Assembly (NCBI GenBank): GCA_032716605.1
Contig: CM064538.1
Span: 19,934,082-19,998,081, forward strand
DNA from: Paralithodes platypus
Lineage: Eukaryota > Arthropoda > Malacostraca > Decapoda > Lithodidae
Reading direction: 5' to 3'
Length of the DNA stretch: 64,000 nucleotides
Below, in pieces: positions 10,569 to 20,230 of this stretch. The notes under the pieces are model-generated. The model was not told the DNA's origin. It searched no databases and was given only the letters and a program-made list of their open reading frames with translations. Both the position numbers and the translations under genes were made by a program. Every line of letters begins with the position of its first letter. The stretch's first letter is position 1.

Positions 10569-11285
10569 CTAATTTTCTATGTGTTTAGCTAACTTATTAT
10601 TTCCTGTTGAACTACTAGCTCTAGACGGAAATTCTACTCTATCAGTATTCTCATCTTTACTATCAGTTACATGTGTAGTGTTATCGATACTACTATTACA
10701 CATCACTATATCCGCACTATCTTGACTGATTATTTCTATTTTACTCACTGGTTTGTCACATGAAGTACCTGCTCCATATGGAGACAGTATTTTACTTACA
10801 CACCCAGGTTTTTTTAACGAAACCCCGCAACAATCTTGTCGAGTGAGCTGGCCAAGGTCGAAACTCCTAGTCGGGAGATGTACTCCATCCTGGGCATACA
10901 GTTCATCCTTACCATAAAAGAGGGACCAGTTATCCAGGAATGGAATAGTATTTGCCTTACAATACTTCTCCAGCCGGCTATTTACACCAATAGCCCTGGA
11001 GGACCATTCCTTCCTTACCCCTCTTCTAGGCAGGATACTGTTTACCACAGGAACTCCACCTTTTTCCTTGATCCTCTCCAACATTTCCTGATACTTGGAG
11101 AGCAACTCCTCAGTCCTGCATCTCCATATGTCGTTGCTCCCTGCGTTGAGGAAGATGATGGGGTCCTCCCCACTCACTTCCATGACAGCATCTATCTTCT
11201 CAGCCACCCTCCCGACTCCGGCACCAGGCACGCAGACAACTTTACCAACCTGAGTGTTTGTTGCCCTGCCAAGGTATCTAACCAA
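10569..11285 (-). CDS. CR1-A ORF1, SGNH/GDSL-type esterase domain
   Basis: 238-residue segment of ORF1. The frame continues upstream of the listed Met, where VFIVGDSLVRYLG supplies the GDS(L) nucleophile block at about 11279-11320. Further blocks are IFLNAGSNDIWR (Gly/Asn oxyanion blocks) and YAQDGVHLPTRS (catalytic Asp-x-x-His). CR1 and related LINEs are known to carry such an esterase in ORF1, acting on RNP or membrane interaction in ways not settled. A Ser/Thr-rich tail follows. The catalytic triad looks complete. Confidence 0.8.
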   Translation of the reverse strand: MVRYLGRATNTQVGKVVCVPGAGVGRVAEKIDAVMEVSGEDPIIFLNAGSNDIWRCRTEELLSKYQEMLERIKEKGGVPVVNSILPRRGVRKEWSSRAIGVNSRLEKYCKANTIPFLDNWSLFYGKDELYAQDGVHLPTRSFDLGQLTRQDCCGVSLKKPGCVSKILSPYGAGTSCDKPVSKIEIISQDSADIVMCNSSIDNTTHVTDSKDENTDRVEFPSRASSSTGNNKLAKHIEN

Positions 11286-11701
11286 TGAATCACCGACAAT
11301 GAAAACAGACTTAGCTTTTTCCTTTTGTCGGCGTGTAGCAGCAGTTGTTGCAGCAACAGCAGCAGACTTCCCCCCTCCCCTCTCACTGCCTCGATGATCG
11401 CCACTTCATCGCCATCACTCTCATCAGCCAAGGTGCTGAAGTTGTTGTGGGTCTTGACTGGCTGCCTTTTCAGCTTGCAGGCCGTTGCACTAGTTGACAC
11501 CACTTTCCAAGGGGCTTCACGATCCCTGGGAACACTTCCGGTAGCCTCACACTTCTTCTCCGCCATAGCTAGTCTCAAGGCCAAATTTTCATCTTTGAGA
11601 CACTGAATCTCCTGCTCCACACTCTCCAGTCTCTCTTGCAAAGCAAGACAAAGCTGGAGAGTATGGGAGGAGACAGCAGACTCATCAACAACAGCCATCA
11701 C
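11192..11701 (-). pseudogene. CR1-A ORF1, N-terminal coiled-coil segment
   Basis: 169-residue frame beginning MMAVVDESAVSSHTLQLCLA, with a short heptad-like stretch LQERLESVEQEIQCLKDEN followed by a polar linker (NNFSTLADESDGDE). This is the usual N-terminal part of CR1 ORF1, a coiled coil then a linker before the esterase. It slips out of frame near 11320-11340 in a repetitive GCAGCAGTTGTTGC run, so ORF1 is broken by one indel before the esterase domain. Confidence 0.6.
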
Positions 11702-11792
11702 TATGAAAGTTCACTAGGACCTCACTAAGGGTAAACAGGTTCACTAGCGGTCACTGGGGACGTCCGCACAGGTCAGGGGTCAGAGAGCAGAA

Positions 11793-11970
11793 ATATGTAT
11801 ATGTATCCTTCAGTGTCCACATCTGTTCTACGATATGTTAATCAATATTTGCATTATATGTATCCTTCAGTGTCCACATCTGTTCTACTATATGTTAATC
11901 AATATTTGTATTATATGTATCCTTCAGTGTCCACATCTGTTCTACTATATGTTAATCAATATTTGTATTC
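11793..11970 (+). repeat. Sat57 minisatellite array, part 3
   Basis: About three further 57-bp units following the CR1-A 5' end; the array stops at 'caatatttgtattcagtag'. With parts 1 and 2 it was one array of roughly 1.3 kb before the two LINE insertions. Confidence 0.95.
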
Positions 11971-11988
11971 AGTAGTTAAGTTAAGTAG

Positions 11989-12308
11989 TTAAGGGGATTT
12001 TTTTCGAACCTCCTTCTTCCTCATTTTTAGCCCCATTAGTTTTGAGATACTATGACGTTTGCCCCGTTAGTTTGGCGATTTTAAGATATTTCGCCAAGCT
12101 TATGTCAATTTTAAAACCTTTCGTGCCTTTTAAGTGTCGATTTTTTTCCTGGCGAGCGACAGCGAGCCTGTAATTTAGAAGGAACCGGCCTTCGGCAGGG
12201 ACATTTTTCTACCAAAAAATGTACAAATTTATATTGAAGGAGGGTGTTTGGGGTATTTGTTTAAAGCTAGATGGTGGTCTAGGAAACAAACTATAAATCT
12301 CCCCTTAA
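11989..12308 (+). mobile_element. MITE-1 (subtype A), complete copy
   Basis: 320 bp bounded by TTAA at 11989-11992 and 12305-12308, with termini TTAAGGGG and CCCCTTAA. It carries the family core: 'cctggcgagcgacagcgagcc', a ggccttcggc hairpin word, then 'tttttctaccaaaaaatgta'. It has no ORF and is the cleanest subtype-A copy in the window. Confidence 0.8.
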
Positions 12309-13502
12309 ATGTCCATTTAACTCACTAATAGCCTACCAGTAGGCCTACATGTTTAACTCACTAATAGCCTACCGGTAGGCCTACATGTTTAACTCACTAA
12401 TAGCCTACCGGTAGGCCTACATGTTTAACTCACTAATAGCCTACCGGTAGGCCTACATGTTTAACTCACTAATAGCCTACCGGTAGGCCTACATGTTTAA
12501 CTCACTAATAGCCTACCGGTAGGCCTACATGTTTAACTCACTAATAGCCTACCGGTAGGCCTACATGTTTAACTCACTAATAGCCTACCGGTAGGCCTAC
12601 ATGTTTAACTCACTAATAGCCTACCGGTAGGCCTACATGTTTAACTCACTAATAGCCTACCGGAAGGCCTACATGTTTAACTCACTAATAGCCTACCGGT
12701 AGGCCTACATGTTTAACTCACTAATAGCCTACCGGTAGGCCTACATGTTTAACTCACTAATAGCCTACCGGTAGGCCTACATGTTTAACTCACTAATAGC
12801 CTACCGGTAGCCTACATGTTTAACTCACTAATAGCCTACCGGTAGGCCTACATGTTTAACTCACTAATAGCCTACCGGTAGGCCTACATGTTTAACTCAC
12901 TAATAGCCTACCGGTAGGCCTACATGTTTAACTCACTAATAGCCTACCGGTAGGCCTACATGTTTAACTCACTAATAGCCTACCGGTAGGCCTACATGTT
13001 TAACTCACTAATAGCCTACCGGTAGGCCTACATGTTTAACTCACTAATAGCCTACCGGTAGGCCTACATGTTTAACTCACTAATAGCCTACCGGTAGGCC
13101 TACATGTTTAACTCACTAATAGCCTACCGGTAGGCCTACATGTTTAACTCACTAATAGCCTACCGGTAGGCCTACATTTTTAACTCACAAATAGCCTACC
13201 GGTAGGCCTACATGTTTAACTCACTAATAGCCTACCGGTAGGCCTACATGTTTAACTCACTAATAGCCTACCGGTAGGCCTACATGTTTAACTCACTAAT
13301 AGCCTACCGGTAGGCCTACATGTTTAACTCACTAATAGCCTACCGGTAGGCCTACATGTTTAACTCACTAATAGCCTACCGGTAGGCCTACATGTTTAAC
13401 TCACTAATAGCCTACCGGTAGGCCTACATGTTTAACTCACTAATAGCCTACCGGTAGGCCTACATGTTTAACTCACTAATAGCCTACCGGTAGGCTACAT
13501 GT
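12309..13502 (+). repeat. Sat36 minisatellite, about 33 copies of a 36-bp palindromic unit
   Basis: The unit gtttaactcactaatagcct + accggtaggcctacat is repeated head to tail with very few differences (single changes near 12337, 12663, 13179 and 13189; one-base losses near 12810 and 13495). Each unit contains the perfect 14-bp palindrome GCCTACCGGTAGGC and an overlapping 10-bp palindrome GTAGGCCTAC, so single strands could fold into regular hairpins. There are no spacers, so it is not CRISPR-like. Confidence 0.97.
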
Positions 13503-14002
13503 TGTGACGCTTCTGCATAGTAGCCACGTGCGGGCATGCGCGCGCGTCGGCTGCCCAGCCGTTTAGAATCCGGCTGATGGCAGCCGGTCGGCAGGCTTTT
13601 CCTTAGTATATATCCTACGACAACGTAACTAATGTCTGGGATATTCTTATGTTGTTTCACAGCTTGAAGCTGCCCTTATTCTTAACCAACGCATCTTAGT
13701 ATATTTCATTCTCGATAGTTGATTTTTCATTATAATATATAAGATGTAAGTCTAGTGAGGGCGGGAGGAGACGAGCGGGAGAGAGAGACCGGCTTGGGAC
13801 GTTGCTCCGCTTGCCAGCTTGGGACGAGCCTGAAGCGTTGCCATATGCATTTGATTGCAACGTTAGGCTTAGTTTAGAGTCACGCACGGGGTAGAGGATT
13901 TTGACCAGGCAACAGTGTTGAGTGTTGCCAAGCCTGGGATGTATTTTGTATGCCTAGGGTGGGGTCCAGACAGATTCAAGACTCAGAGCTCACCTCACGG
14001 GG

Positions 14003-15149
14003 GTAAGTAGCGGGGTACCCCAGGGATCGGTACTAGGACCAATTCTCTTTCTAATTTACATCAACGACATAGATGAGGGTCTCACCTGCACAATCTCAAA
14101 ATTTGCTGACGATACAAAAATTGCAAATAGCGTACTCTCAAAAGAACAAATTGACGATATGCAACACAATCTAGATAAATTGTCATGTTGGGCCCAAATT
14201 TGGCAAATGAGTTTCAATGCGGATAAATGTAAAGTACTACATGTCGGATACCTAAATGAGAAAGCAAACTATTCGATGAATGGCACTCAGCTTAAGAATG
14301 TAAACAGAGAAACTGATCTGGGAGTAACAATATCGAGTAACCTAAAACCGAGTCAACAATGTTCAGAAGTTGTTAAGAAGGCAAACAAAATAATTGGCTT
14401 TATAGGCAGGTCATTTGAGCATAAATCCAAAGAAGTTATCCTAACCCTTTACAATTCCTTAGTCCGCCCTCTTCTGGAATACTGCGTTCAATCCTGGTGC
14501 CCTTATTACCAAAAAGATATAAACAAGCTAGAACGAGTTCAACGTAGAGTTACCAAAATGATACCTAGCCTAAAGAACAAACCATACGAAGAGCGTCTTA
14601 GAGAATTAAATCTATTTCCTTTAACCCAGCGCAGATTAAGAGGCGACTTAATTCAAGTGTTCAAAATCATCAAAGGCATCGACAATATGAACTGTAGTAA
14701 GTACTTCACTATCGACCAATCTAATTACACGCGGGGAAACGGTTGCAAAATTATTGGTAAATCTTTTAACTCGCACGAATCTAAGAATTTCTTCTTCAAT
14801 CGAGTTGTCAACTTGTGGAATGGGCTTCCCCGAGACGTTATAGACTGCAGCACCGTTGATTCATTTAAATTCCGCCTAGACAAATATCTCGCATCAAACC
14901 CGCGACTGACTGCGTTTGTAAATGAATAACTTTATCCTCCCCTCAGTTACTAACCCATATGTCCCCTACTAACTTCCTAGTCCTGCCACGTTAGTGGCAG
15001 GGCAGTAGTTCCCTTTCCAATGTTCCCTTACCCACTCTAAACCACTGTTTGGACACTTGATCCTCAGTGTTTTGGAGGACAAGCAACCTAGAAGGGTCAC
15101 TAGACCTGTTGTTGCTTGATTTCCTTTGTACTCCTTTGTACTTTGTACT
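14003..15149 (+). mobile_element. CR1-B LINE, 5'-truncated copy inside the LTR
   Basis: Starts abruptly within RT at 'gtaagtagcggggtacccc' and matches the longer CR1-B copy at 51453-52588 almost base for base through the 3' UTR to the tail 'cctttgtactcctttgtact'. Its presence in the 5' LTR shows insertion after the LTR element. The high similarity to the 50-52 kb copy suggests that both are young. Confidence 0.9.
14159..14929 (+). CDS. CR1-B ORF2 C-terminal fragment
   Basis: 256 residues, open to the natural stop (ends FVNE). It holds the RT thumb and C-terminal region: QMSFNADKCKVLHVGYLNEK, LVRPLLEYCVQSWCPYYQKD, KLERVQRRVTKMIPSLKNKP and FFFNRVVNLWNGLPRDVID. The catalytic FADDTKIAN lies just upstream in the same frame (about 14100-14125), before the listed Met. 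It is truncated and non-autonomous, with no start of its own. The frame here is intact where the longer copy at 50301-52208 has a 1-nt insertion. Confidence 0.85.
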   Translation: MQHNLDKLSCWAQIWQMSFNADKCKVLHVGYLNEKANYSMNGTQLKNVNRETDLGVTISSNLKPSQQCSEVVKKANKIIGFIGRSFEHKSKEVILTLYNSLVRPLLEYCVQSWCPYYQKDINKLERVQRRVTKMIPSLKNKPYEERLRELNLFPLTQRRLRGDLIQVFKIIKGIDNMNCSKYFTIDQSNYTRGNGCKIIGKSFNSHESKNFFFNRVVNLWNGLPRDVIDCSTVDSFKFRLDKYLASNPRLTAFVNE

Positions 15150-15481
15150 CACTGTCGTACCCTTCGGACCCCCTTGATATCTATCCCTCTCAACCCCACT
15201 TAGAAACTTTCTCTCTTACTTTGTATACCTTCCTTCCACTACTTCACCAATCTATTTAATTATCCCATCCCCTTGATAGACCTTATATCTATTATTGTAT
15301 TAACGACGAGCTCTCAGATAACTAGATAGGATTTTGGGCTTTATGCAAAGATGTAATTGTTAATGAGACCAAGGAAGCTTTTTTTGTTGTCTAATATTTG
15401 GTGGTTTCATGCTTGCTAGTGTGTTCTTGTGTCAGGTTAGCAGGGGCTAGACCGGAGGGGAGGCTTTTTGCGATCCTTTAA

Positions 15482-15525
15482 GTAAAGTCTGCTTGTGCGA
15501 GTCCTGTGGACCCGCACGACTTTAC
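15482..15525 (+). promoter_or_regulatory. Strong hairpin in LTR
   Basis: GTAAAGTC pairs with GACTTTAC and GTGCG with CGCAC, then GTCC with GGAC around a TGT loop, with a 5-nt one-sided bulge and one mismatch: about 17 paired bases. In an LTR such a structure could sit in R/U5 and affect polyadenylation or packaging; that role is inference. Confidence 0.4.
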
Positions 15526-16552
15526 TAGGATACCCGTGGGAGTCTGGGGGCATTTTCTTGTCTGTGTCCCTGTGTGTCTAGTGTTGTGTTGCGTGAGGGC
15601 CCTTGCCTAGTCCACTCAGCACTGCGCTAGCACGTCTTGCTTTTGTTTTAGGGTCGCCAGGAGAGAGTCAGATACTTGCGATCTGAGTCTCTCAAGAGAG
15701 CACCCTTTCAATTAGAGTAATTTGGCGCACAGACCTGGGAACGTCCCTAGGCTAGAGCAGGTGGCTCAGCCCGGGTATCCGAAGCCTATATCCTTCCGGC
15801 TAGACCTCTGCCACCTGGCAGATTAACAGCTAGGGGATTATTATCTCTGTATGCTTGTTATTGTGCCACAGTTTACCCTTTTTGTGAGCATTGTGAGTCA
15901 GGGTGTGGCTTAGAGACTCTGTCCGAGCAGGCTTGCCTGACTAAGAGTGAGAAGCACACCTGTATGTGGTTATGTTGCGAGTTGCTGCCTATATTTAATT
16001 ATACCTATGCCATTATACACTGTATGGCCAATCACTAGTATTTATTCCTGCTTATGAGTTAAGAGTTCTCTATATCCATAACGTACTTTCTTTGCTAAGC
16101 ATCAGATCCTACAGTAGCCGCATGCAGTTTAGAAACCTGCATCTTGTCTACTTGTACGATGTTTTGAGGACTGTTTGCTTTCACCTTCTTTCACGCAGGA
16201 GTGATTAGTTGTATTAATTAACGTAACGTTAAATGTACTTTCTTCTAGTTTGTTATTAAATTGTTTCTGCAATTTAATTCCGTCATCTATCTTTTCCTTG
16301 AAGGTTTAAGTCAACTTAATTGTGTGATCTTTTATATAGCCTGCTTGACTATCAGCAGTCTATAGTGCATGCACCCTGTAACTGAGTCATAGGATACCTC
16401 GTTGTCCAGGCAGGACTCTTGACGGTTTAGGGTGGTTTGTTACCTGTGTTTATAGATAACGGTTGGATCTAGCAGTTTCCGTTGTTGCTTGTTGCCGCAT
16501 ACCTAGTCCAATAGAAAGAGCCCAGTGTTTATATATCCCAGGACGTAACAAA

Positions 16553-16570
16553 TGGCGACCTTGCATAGGA
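16553..16570 (+). other. Putative tRNA primer-binding site
   Basis: TGGCGACC follows the LTR end after two bases. Eight bases match the 3' end used by tRNA-Arg-primed Gypsy relatives such as 412/mdg1, but the following bases (ttgcatagg) do not extend the match as I recall it, so the primer identity is uncertain. Confidence 0.4.
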
Positions 16571-16763
16571 TTTACTGAACAGAGGAATATAGTGGTAATT
16601 TGTTTTGAGATTCCTTATGATTAGAGGAATACAGTGGACATCGCTTTTTTTTTGGAGCAATCCATATAACACATTAAAGACTTTAAATAACATTAGTATA
16701 TACATACTTGCATACGAGATAAGGCCAATTCTATAACCGTGATAATTACTGCAGTATACAAAC

Positions 16764-17426
16764 ATGTCTAATACATCAGAACACAGTGATGGGTCAGGTC
16801 ACGATACGGGCTCGGAGGGAGAAAGACCTGTGGAGTGACTAGTAGATAGTGAGGAGGGTGCTAGAAGATTTTTAGAGGTGCCCCTTACCGCTGCCAGGGT
16901 GTTGAAGCTGAATAAGTATGGCTTAAAGTGTGGGGCAGGTCTTCAGGGTCACCAGGGTTTAAGTGGCATGAGGAAAGATCAGCTGAGGACTTTGATATTG
17001 GGTTTAGAAGGGAGAGACCTGGGTGGAGAGGCGACTGGGGGCCCCGGTCCCCAGCCCCCCCTCCACTCTACCCCCATATCAAACGTCAGGGTGCCTGAAT
17101 TTAGTACATACCCCCAAGTTGATGGTCAATGGCAGCATGGAATTCAATCACAGGGACCCTCTCCATTAAATGCACCTTCCCCTCCTGAAGGGTTGACTCC
17201 AGATTTGTTGTTTCGGCTTGAGATGGCCAAGGTTGAGGTTGAGGCCGCTAGAGCTCAGGTTGAGGCTGCCGAGAGACAGGCTATACGAAAGGCTGAACTG
17301 CAGGCAGAGTCTACTAGGTATCGGGCTGACAGGGAGCTGGAGAGATCTCGAGTGGAGGTAACAGGGCGAAATATGGGGGAGGTAACAGACATCGGGACCA
17401 ATCATTGTCGCACCTGCTTAAACTAG
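16764..17426 (+). pseudogene. LTR element gag, N-terminal part
   Basis: The frame starts at ATG 16764 (MSNTSEHSDGSGHD...), is cut by a TGA near 16836 and continues open from 16878. It includes AARVLKLNKYGLKCGAGLQG and a long charged helical stretch rich in Glu/Ala/Arg (KVEVEAARAQVEAAERQA), followed by loss of frame near 17395. This is the matrix/coiled-coil part of a Gypsy gag and has no enzymatic motif. Confidence 0.55.
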
Positions 17427-17971
17427 TTCCGGTGTTCGATGAATTAGGTGTGGCTGAGTTTTTTATGCGATTTGAGAAGAAGTGTCAGGAACACCAGTGG
17501 CCTCAGGAAAAGTGGGCAGCATTAGTTTCATCAAGACTCCTAGGAAAGGGGCTAAAAGCGTATGATGCACTACCTTTAGAGTCCTGAGTAGTTTATGATG
17601 AGCTAAAGAAGGCTGTGCTACGGGCCTATGAGTTACAACCAGAAACATACCGCTTGAAGTTTCGGGGTGTTACTAAGGGCAAGGATAGTACCTTCCTAGA
17701 ACATGCCCGGGACTTGTCTGATGCCCTACGACATTGGCTGCGTTCTGAGAGGGCAGCTACTTTTGAGGAGTTGAGTGAGCTGGTTTTCTTGGAGCAGTTC
17801 TTTAAGTGCACAGGCGGGGACTTAACATTAAATATAAAGGAAAAAAATCCTAGAACTCTCCAGGAGGCAGCAGAAATGGCTGACCTCCGACTGTCATTAA
17901 TTCGAGGGTGCGGAGCAGCAGCTAGGAGTGAGTCGGGTGCAAAGAACCCCTCCCCCTCCCAAGAATTTTGA
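17405..17971 (+). pseudogene. LTR element gag, capsid-like part
   Basis: Reads PVFDELGVAEFFMRFEKKCQ, WAALVSSRLLGKGLKAYDAL, then an in-frame TGA at 17585 and on through AVLRAYELQPETYRLKFRGV and FLEQFFKCTGGDLTLNIKEK. These helical, SCAN-like blocks are typical of gag capsid domains in this group of Gypsy elements. The frame ends in a C-rich run near 17945 where a shift leads into the zinc-knuckle/pol frame. Confidence 0.65.
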
Positions 17972-19901
17972 TACACATAAATACACAAAACCATCTAGCA
18001 CTGACAATAAAACTGAACATAAACCAAATACTGTCCCGTATAAGAAGTCTAATGGTACCTCCCACTCCCAAGGGAAACCAAAGAGTAAAGAGTGCTTTGC
18101 ATGTCACAAGGAGGGTCACTTGGCAAATTCTTGTCTGAACAAGCCACCAAACAAGGTTTTGTCATTGGCCCGCAGCATAGGGGTGTCGCCTATATCTTCT
18201 GAGTTTGCCAAGGGTAGTTCGTCAGAGGGTGGGACACAGCCTGTGTTCAAGAGTCCGGAACGCTCGAACCCTGTCCGCGACGTCTTTGGGGGTCATAGAG
18301 GGCATGGTTTTGTGAGGTGGGCTGGCGAAAGGCGAGGAGTTAAGCTATTGCGTGATACGGGGGCTTCTCAGACCTTGTTAAAGAACTTTACTGGTAGGCC
18401 GATTAACGCTGCTCGGGTGGTGGTAGTTCAGGGGATCAATGCTACGAAGTCCTACCCGCTGGTGCGGATGGAGCTGGAGGTGGGTGGTGTGGCGAAGGAG
18501 CTGGATGTAGGAATTGAAGAGAACTTGCCTGTTGGGGGCGTCGACCTCCTCCTCGGCAACGACTTTGCGGTGCCTGCTTCTAAGGTTTCACCCTTGGTCG
18601 TTGCCGAGAAGGCGGCCGACGTTAGTAGGGAGGAACATGTGTGGGTTGAGAAGCGTAGCGTACAAACCATGGCGCGTGTTGTGACGCGTTCTCAGACATC
18701 CGGAGCCTTGCAGCCACCACCTCAGTCTATCATACCGCGGAGGAAAGGTCACAAGAAAACGGGAAGTGTTGGTCAATTGGAGAGTTTTGAGCCGGCAGGG
18801 TTTCTTGGCGACTCATTATTGGCACCTATGTTAGAGTCTGGAGAGGCCCCGGGGCCTGTCACCGATAGTGCAGGTGCAGGGCAGGAAGAGACTCTGCGAC
18901 AGCATCGTTGTGCGCAGCGTGAGGAAAGGATGGCTCAGCGGGACATTGGAGGTGGAAATAAATTATTTAAGATGAACTTGGATAATCTCGCACCTGCTGA
19001 TATATGTTCCTTGCAGCTGGAAGATCCTGAAGTCAGGGCGTGTGGTAATGGTGCTATCGAACTGGAGAGCGATGGGGATGCGCAGCCTGGTGATTTTTTC
19101 TTGTCCGAGGGGATCTTGTATCTGAGACATCAGGATCCCAAGAAAAAGTGGGATGGCAGGTCAGGATTAGTGGACCAGTTAGTAGTACCGAGGGTGTGCC
19201 GTGAGAGCTTATTGAGATTAGCTCATGATGTGCCTTTGGCAGGGCACCTGGGGGCACGTAAGACGGAGGCAGCTCTGAGCAAGCTTTTCTGGTGGCCTGG
19301 GTTAAAGGCGAGTGTCGTGTCATGGGTGTCACAGTGTCACACTTGTCAAGTGGTTGGGAAACCCAATCAGGTCATCCCGAGAGCCCCGTTACAGCCCATC
19401 CCTGTCATTGGGCCGCCCTTCAGCAAAGTAGTTATCGATATGGTTGGCCCATTGCCCCCCACTAGTGCCGGCAATAAATTTGTACTAACTGTAATGGATG
19501 TAGCAACACGGTATCCAGATGCTTACCCCATGCGCAACGGGATGGCTAAGACTGTTGTCAAAAACCTACTTGTCTATTTCTCTCGTTATGGCTACCCTCA
19601 GGAGATCCAGTCTGATCAGGGATCCAATTTTACTTCTGCTCTGTTTAAGCAGATCATGCAGCAACATGGGATAGTGTCTGTGGTGTCATCTGCCTACCAT
19701 CCCGAGAGCCAGGGAGTTTTGGAAAGGTGGCACTCGACTCTCAAGAGTATGTTGCGGTGTTATTGCATGGAAAATGGGAAGGACTGGGATCTAGGTCTCC
19801 CATACGTTTATTTGCTGCGAGAGAAGTACCTGGGGAGAGCTTGGGATTTAGCCCGAACGAGTTGGTTTTTGGACACAGGGTCAGGGGGCCCCTCCACATA
19901 G
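17928..19901 (+). CDS. LTR element gag-pol: CCHC knuckle, protease, integrase
   Basis: 657 open residues. The CCHC zinc knuckle is at 56-69 (C-x2-C-x4-H-x4-C). The aspartic protease active site DTGA is at 143-146, with a later LLLGNDF flap-like block. The integrase HHCC zinc domain has H433, H440, C470 and C473. The integrase core has D504 (VVIDMVGP), D563 (QSDQGSNF) and E599 (GVLERWH), giving exact DD35E spacing. No RT lies between protease and integrase, so integrase comes directly after protease. The last 40 or so residues are off frame; the core continues in the frame of 19727-20143. The Met at 17928 is not a natural start. Confidence 0.9.
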   Translation: MSRVQRTPPPPKNFDTHKYTKPSSTDNKTEHKPNTVPYKKSNGTSHSQGKPKSKECFACHKEGHLANSCLNKPPNKVLSLARSIGVSPISSEFAKGSSSEGGTQPVFKSPERSNPVRDVFGGHRGHGFVRWAGERRGVKLLRDTGASQTLLKNFTGRPINAARVVVVQGINATKSYPLVRMELEVGGVAKELDVGIEENLPVGGVDLLLGNDFAVPASKVSPLVVAEKAADVSREEHVWVEKRSVQTMARVVTRSQTSGALQPPPQSIIPRRKGHKKTGSVGQLESFEPAGFLGDSLLAPMLESGEAPGPVTDSAGAGQEETLRQHRCAQREERMAQRDIGGGNKLFKMNLDNLAPADICSLQLEDPEVRACGNGAIELESDGDAQPGDFFLSEGILYLRHQDPKKKWDGRSGLVDQLVVPRVCRESLLRLAHDVPLAGHLGARKTEAALSKLFWWPGLKASVVSWVSQCHTCQVVGKPNQVIPRAPLQPIPVIGPPFSKVVIDMVGPLPPTSAGNKFVLTVMDVATRYPDAYPMRNGMAKTVVKNLLVYFSRYGYPQEIQSDQGSNFTSALFKQIMQQHGIVSVVSSAYHPESQGVLERWHSTLKSMLRCYCMENGKDWDLGLPYVYLLREKYLGRAWDLARTSWFLDTGSGGPST

Positions 19902-20143
19902 TCAAGGAGATCTGGGAGGGAGTCACAAAGCCATGCTTGCTTCTAAAGTATGTAGTTGAAAGCCGTGAGAGAATGCTAAGGAGCTTGGAGGTAGCAGGTC
20001 GGAACCTTAAGAGTTCACAAGCTCAGATGAAGGACAGATACGACCAGAAGGTGAAGCTGAGGGAGTTTGAAGTAGATCAGGAGGTACTGATACTACTGCC
20101 TCTGGTGGGACACCCCTTGTCTGCCAAGTATTCTGGTCCGTAA
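19727..20143 (+). pseudogene. Integrase C-terminal region
   Basis: Continues the integrase after a frameshift near 19800: SPNELVFGHRVRGPLHIVKE, then a Lys/Arg-rich helix (SSQAQMKDRYDQKVKLREFE) and the VDQEVLILLPLVGHPLSAKY block of Gypsy integrase C-termini, which binds element ends. It is interrupted by TAA at 20141, after which the same frame runs on (KVSDLDYLVSTPDRKKKNQL) towards the RT. Confidence 0.7.
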
Positions 20144-20230
20144 CGGGTTGTAAGGAAGGTTTCTGATCTCGACTATTTAGTATCTACTCCTGATCGTAAG
20201 AAAAAGAACCAACTTTGCCATGTAAATCTG

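Larger units (their letters stand above)
7548..11792 (-). mobile_element. CR1-A, near full-length CR1-clade LINE inserted in Sat57
   Basis: Minus-strand element of about 4.2 kb. Its 3' end (left, 7548-7570) is an 8-bp reiteration, reverse strand TTCTTATG repeated, as is characteristic of CR1 LINEs. It has a 3' UTR of about 200 bp, ORF2 (endonuclease plus RT) broken by a single 1-nt indel, and ORF1 with an esterase domain. Sat57 resumes right after its 5' end. This is the best preserved LINE in the window. Confidence 0.9.
13503..16550 (+). repeat. 5' LTR, interrupted by a CR1-B fragment
   Basis: Begins TGTGACG and ends ACGTAACA, so the termini form a short imperfect inverted repeat TGT(G/T)ACG. 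Without the CR1-B insertion (14003-15149) the LTR would be about 1.9 kb. It contains TATA-like words (agtatatatcc near 13604, ttatatagcc near 16331) and a strong hairpin at 15482-15525. The exact LTR content of 15150-15300 is uncertain because no complete second LTR is available for comparison. Confidence 0.65.

Noticed and set aside
12309..13502. CRISPR-like repeat array (36-bp unit).
   Set aside because: Units are contiguous with no unique spacers, the context is a eukaryotic transposon-rich region, and no cas-like gene is present. The same applies to the 41-bp array at 27752-28986.
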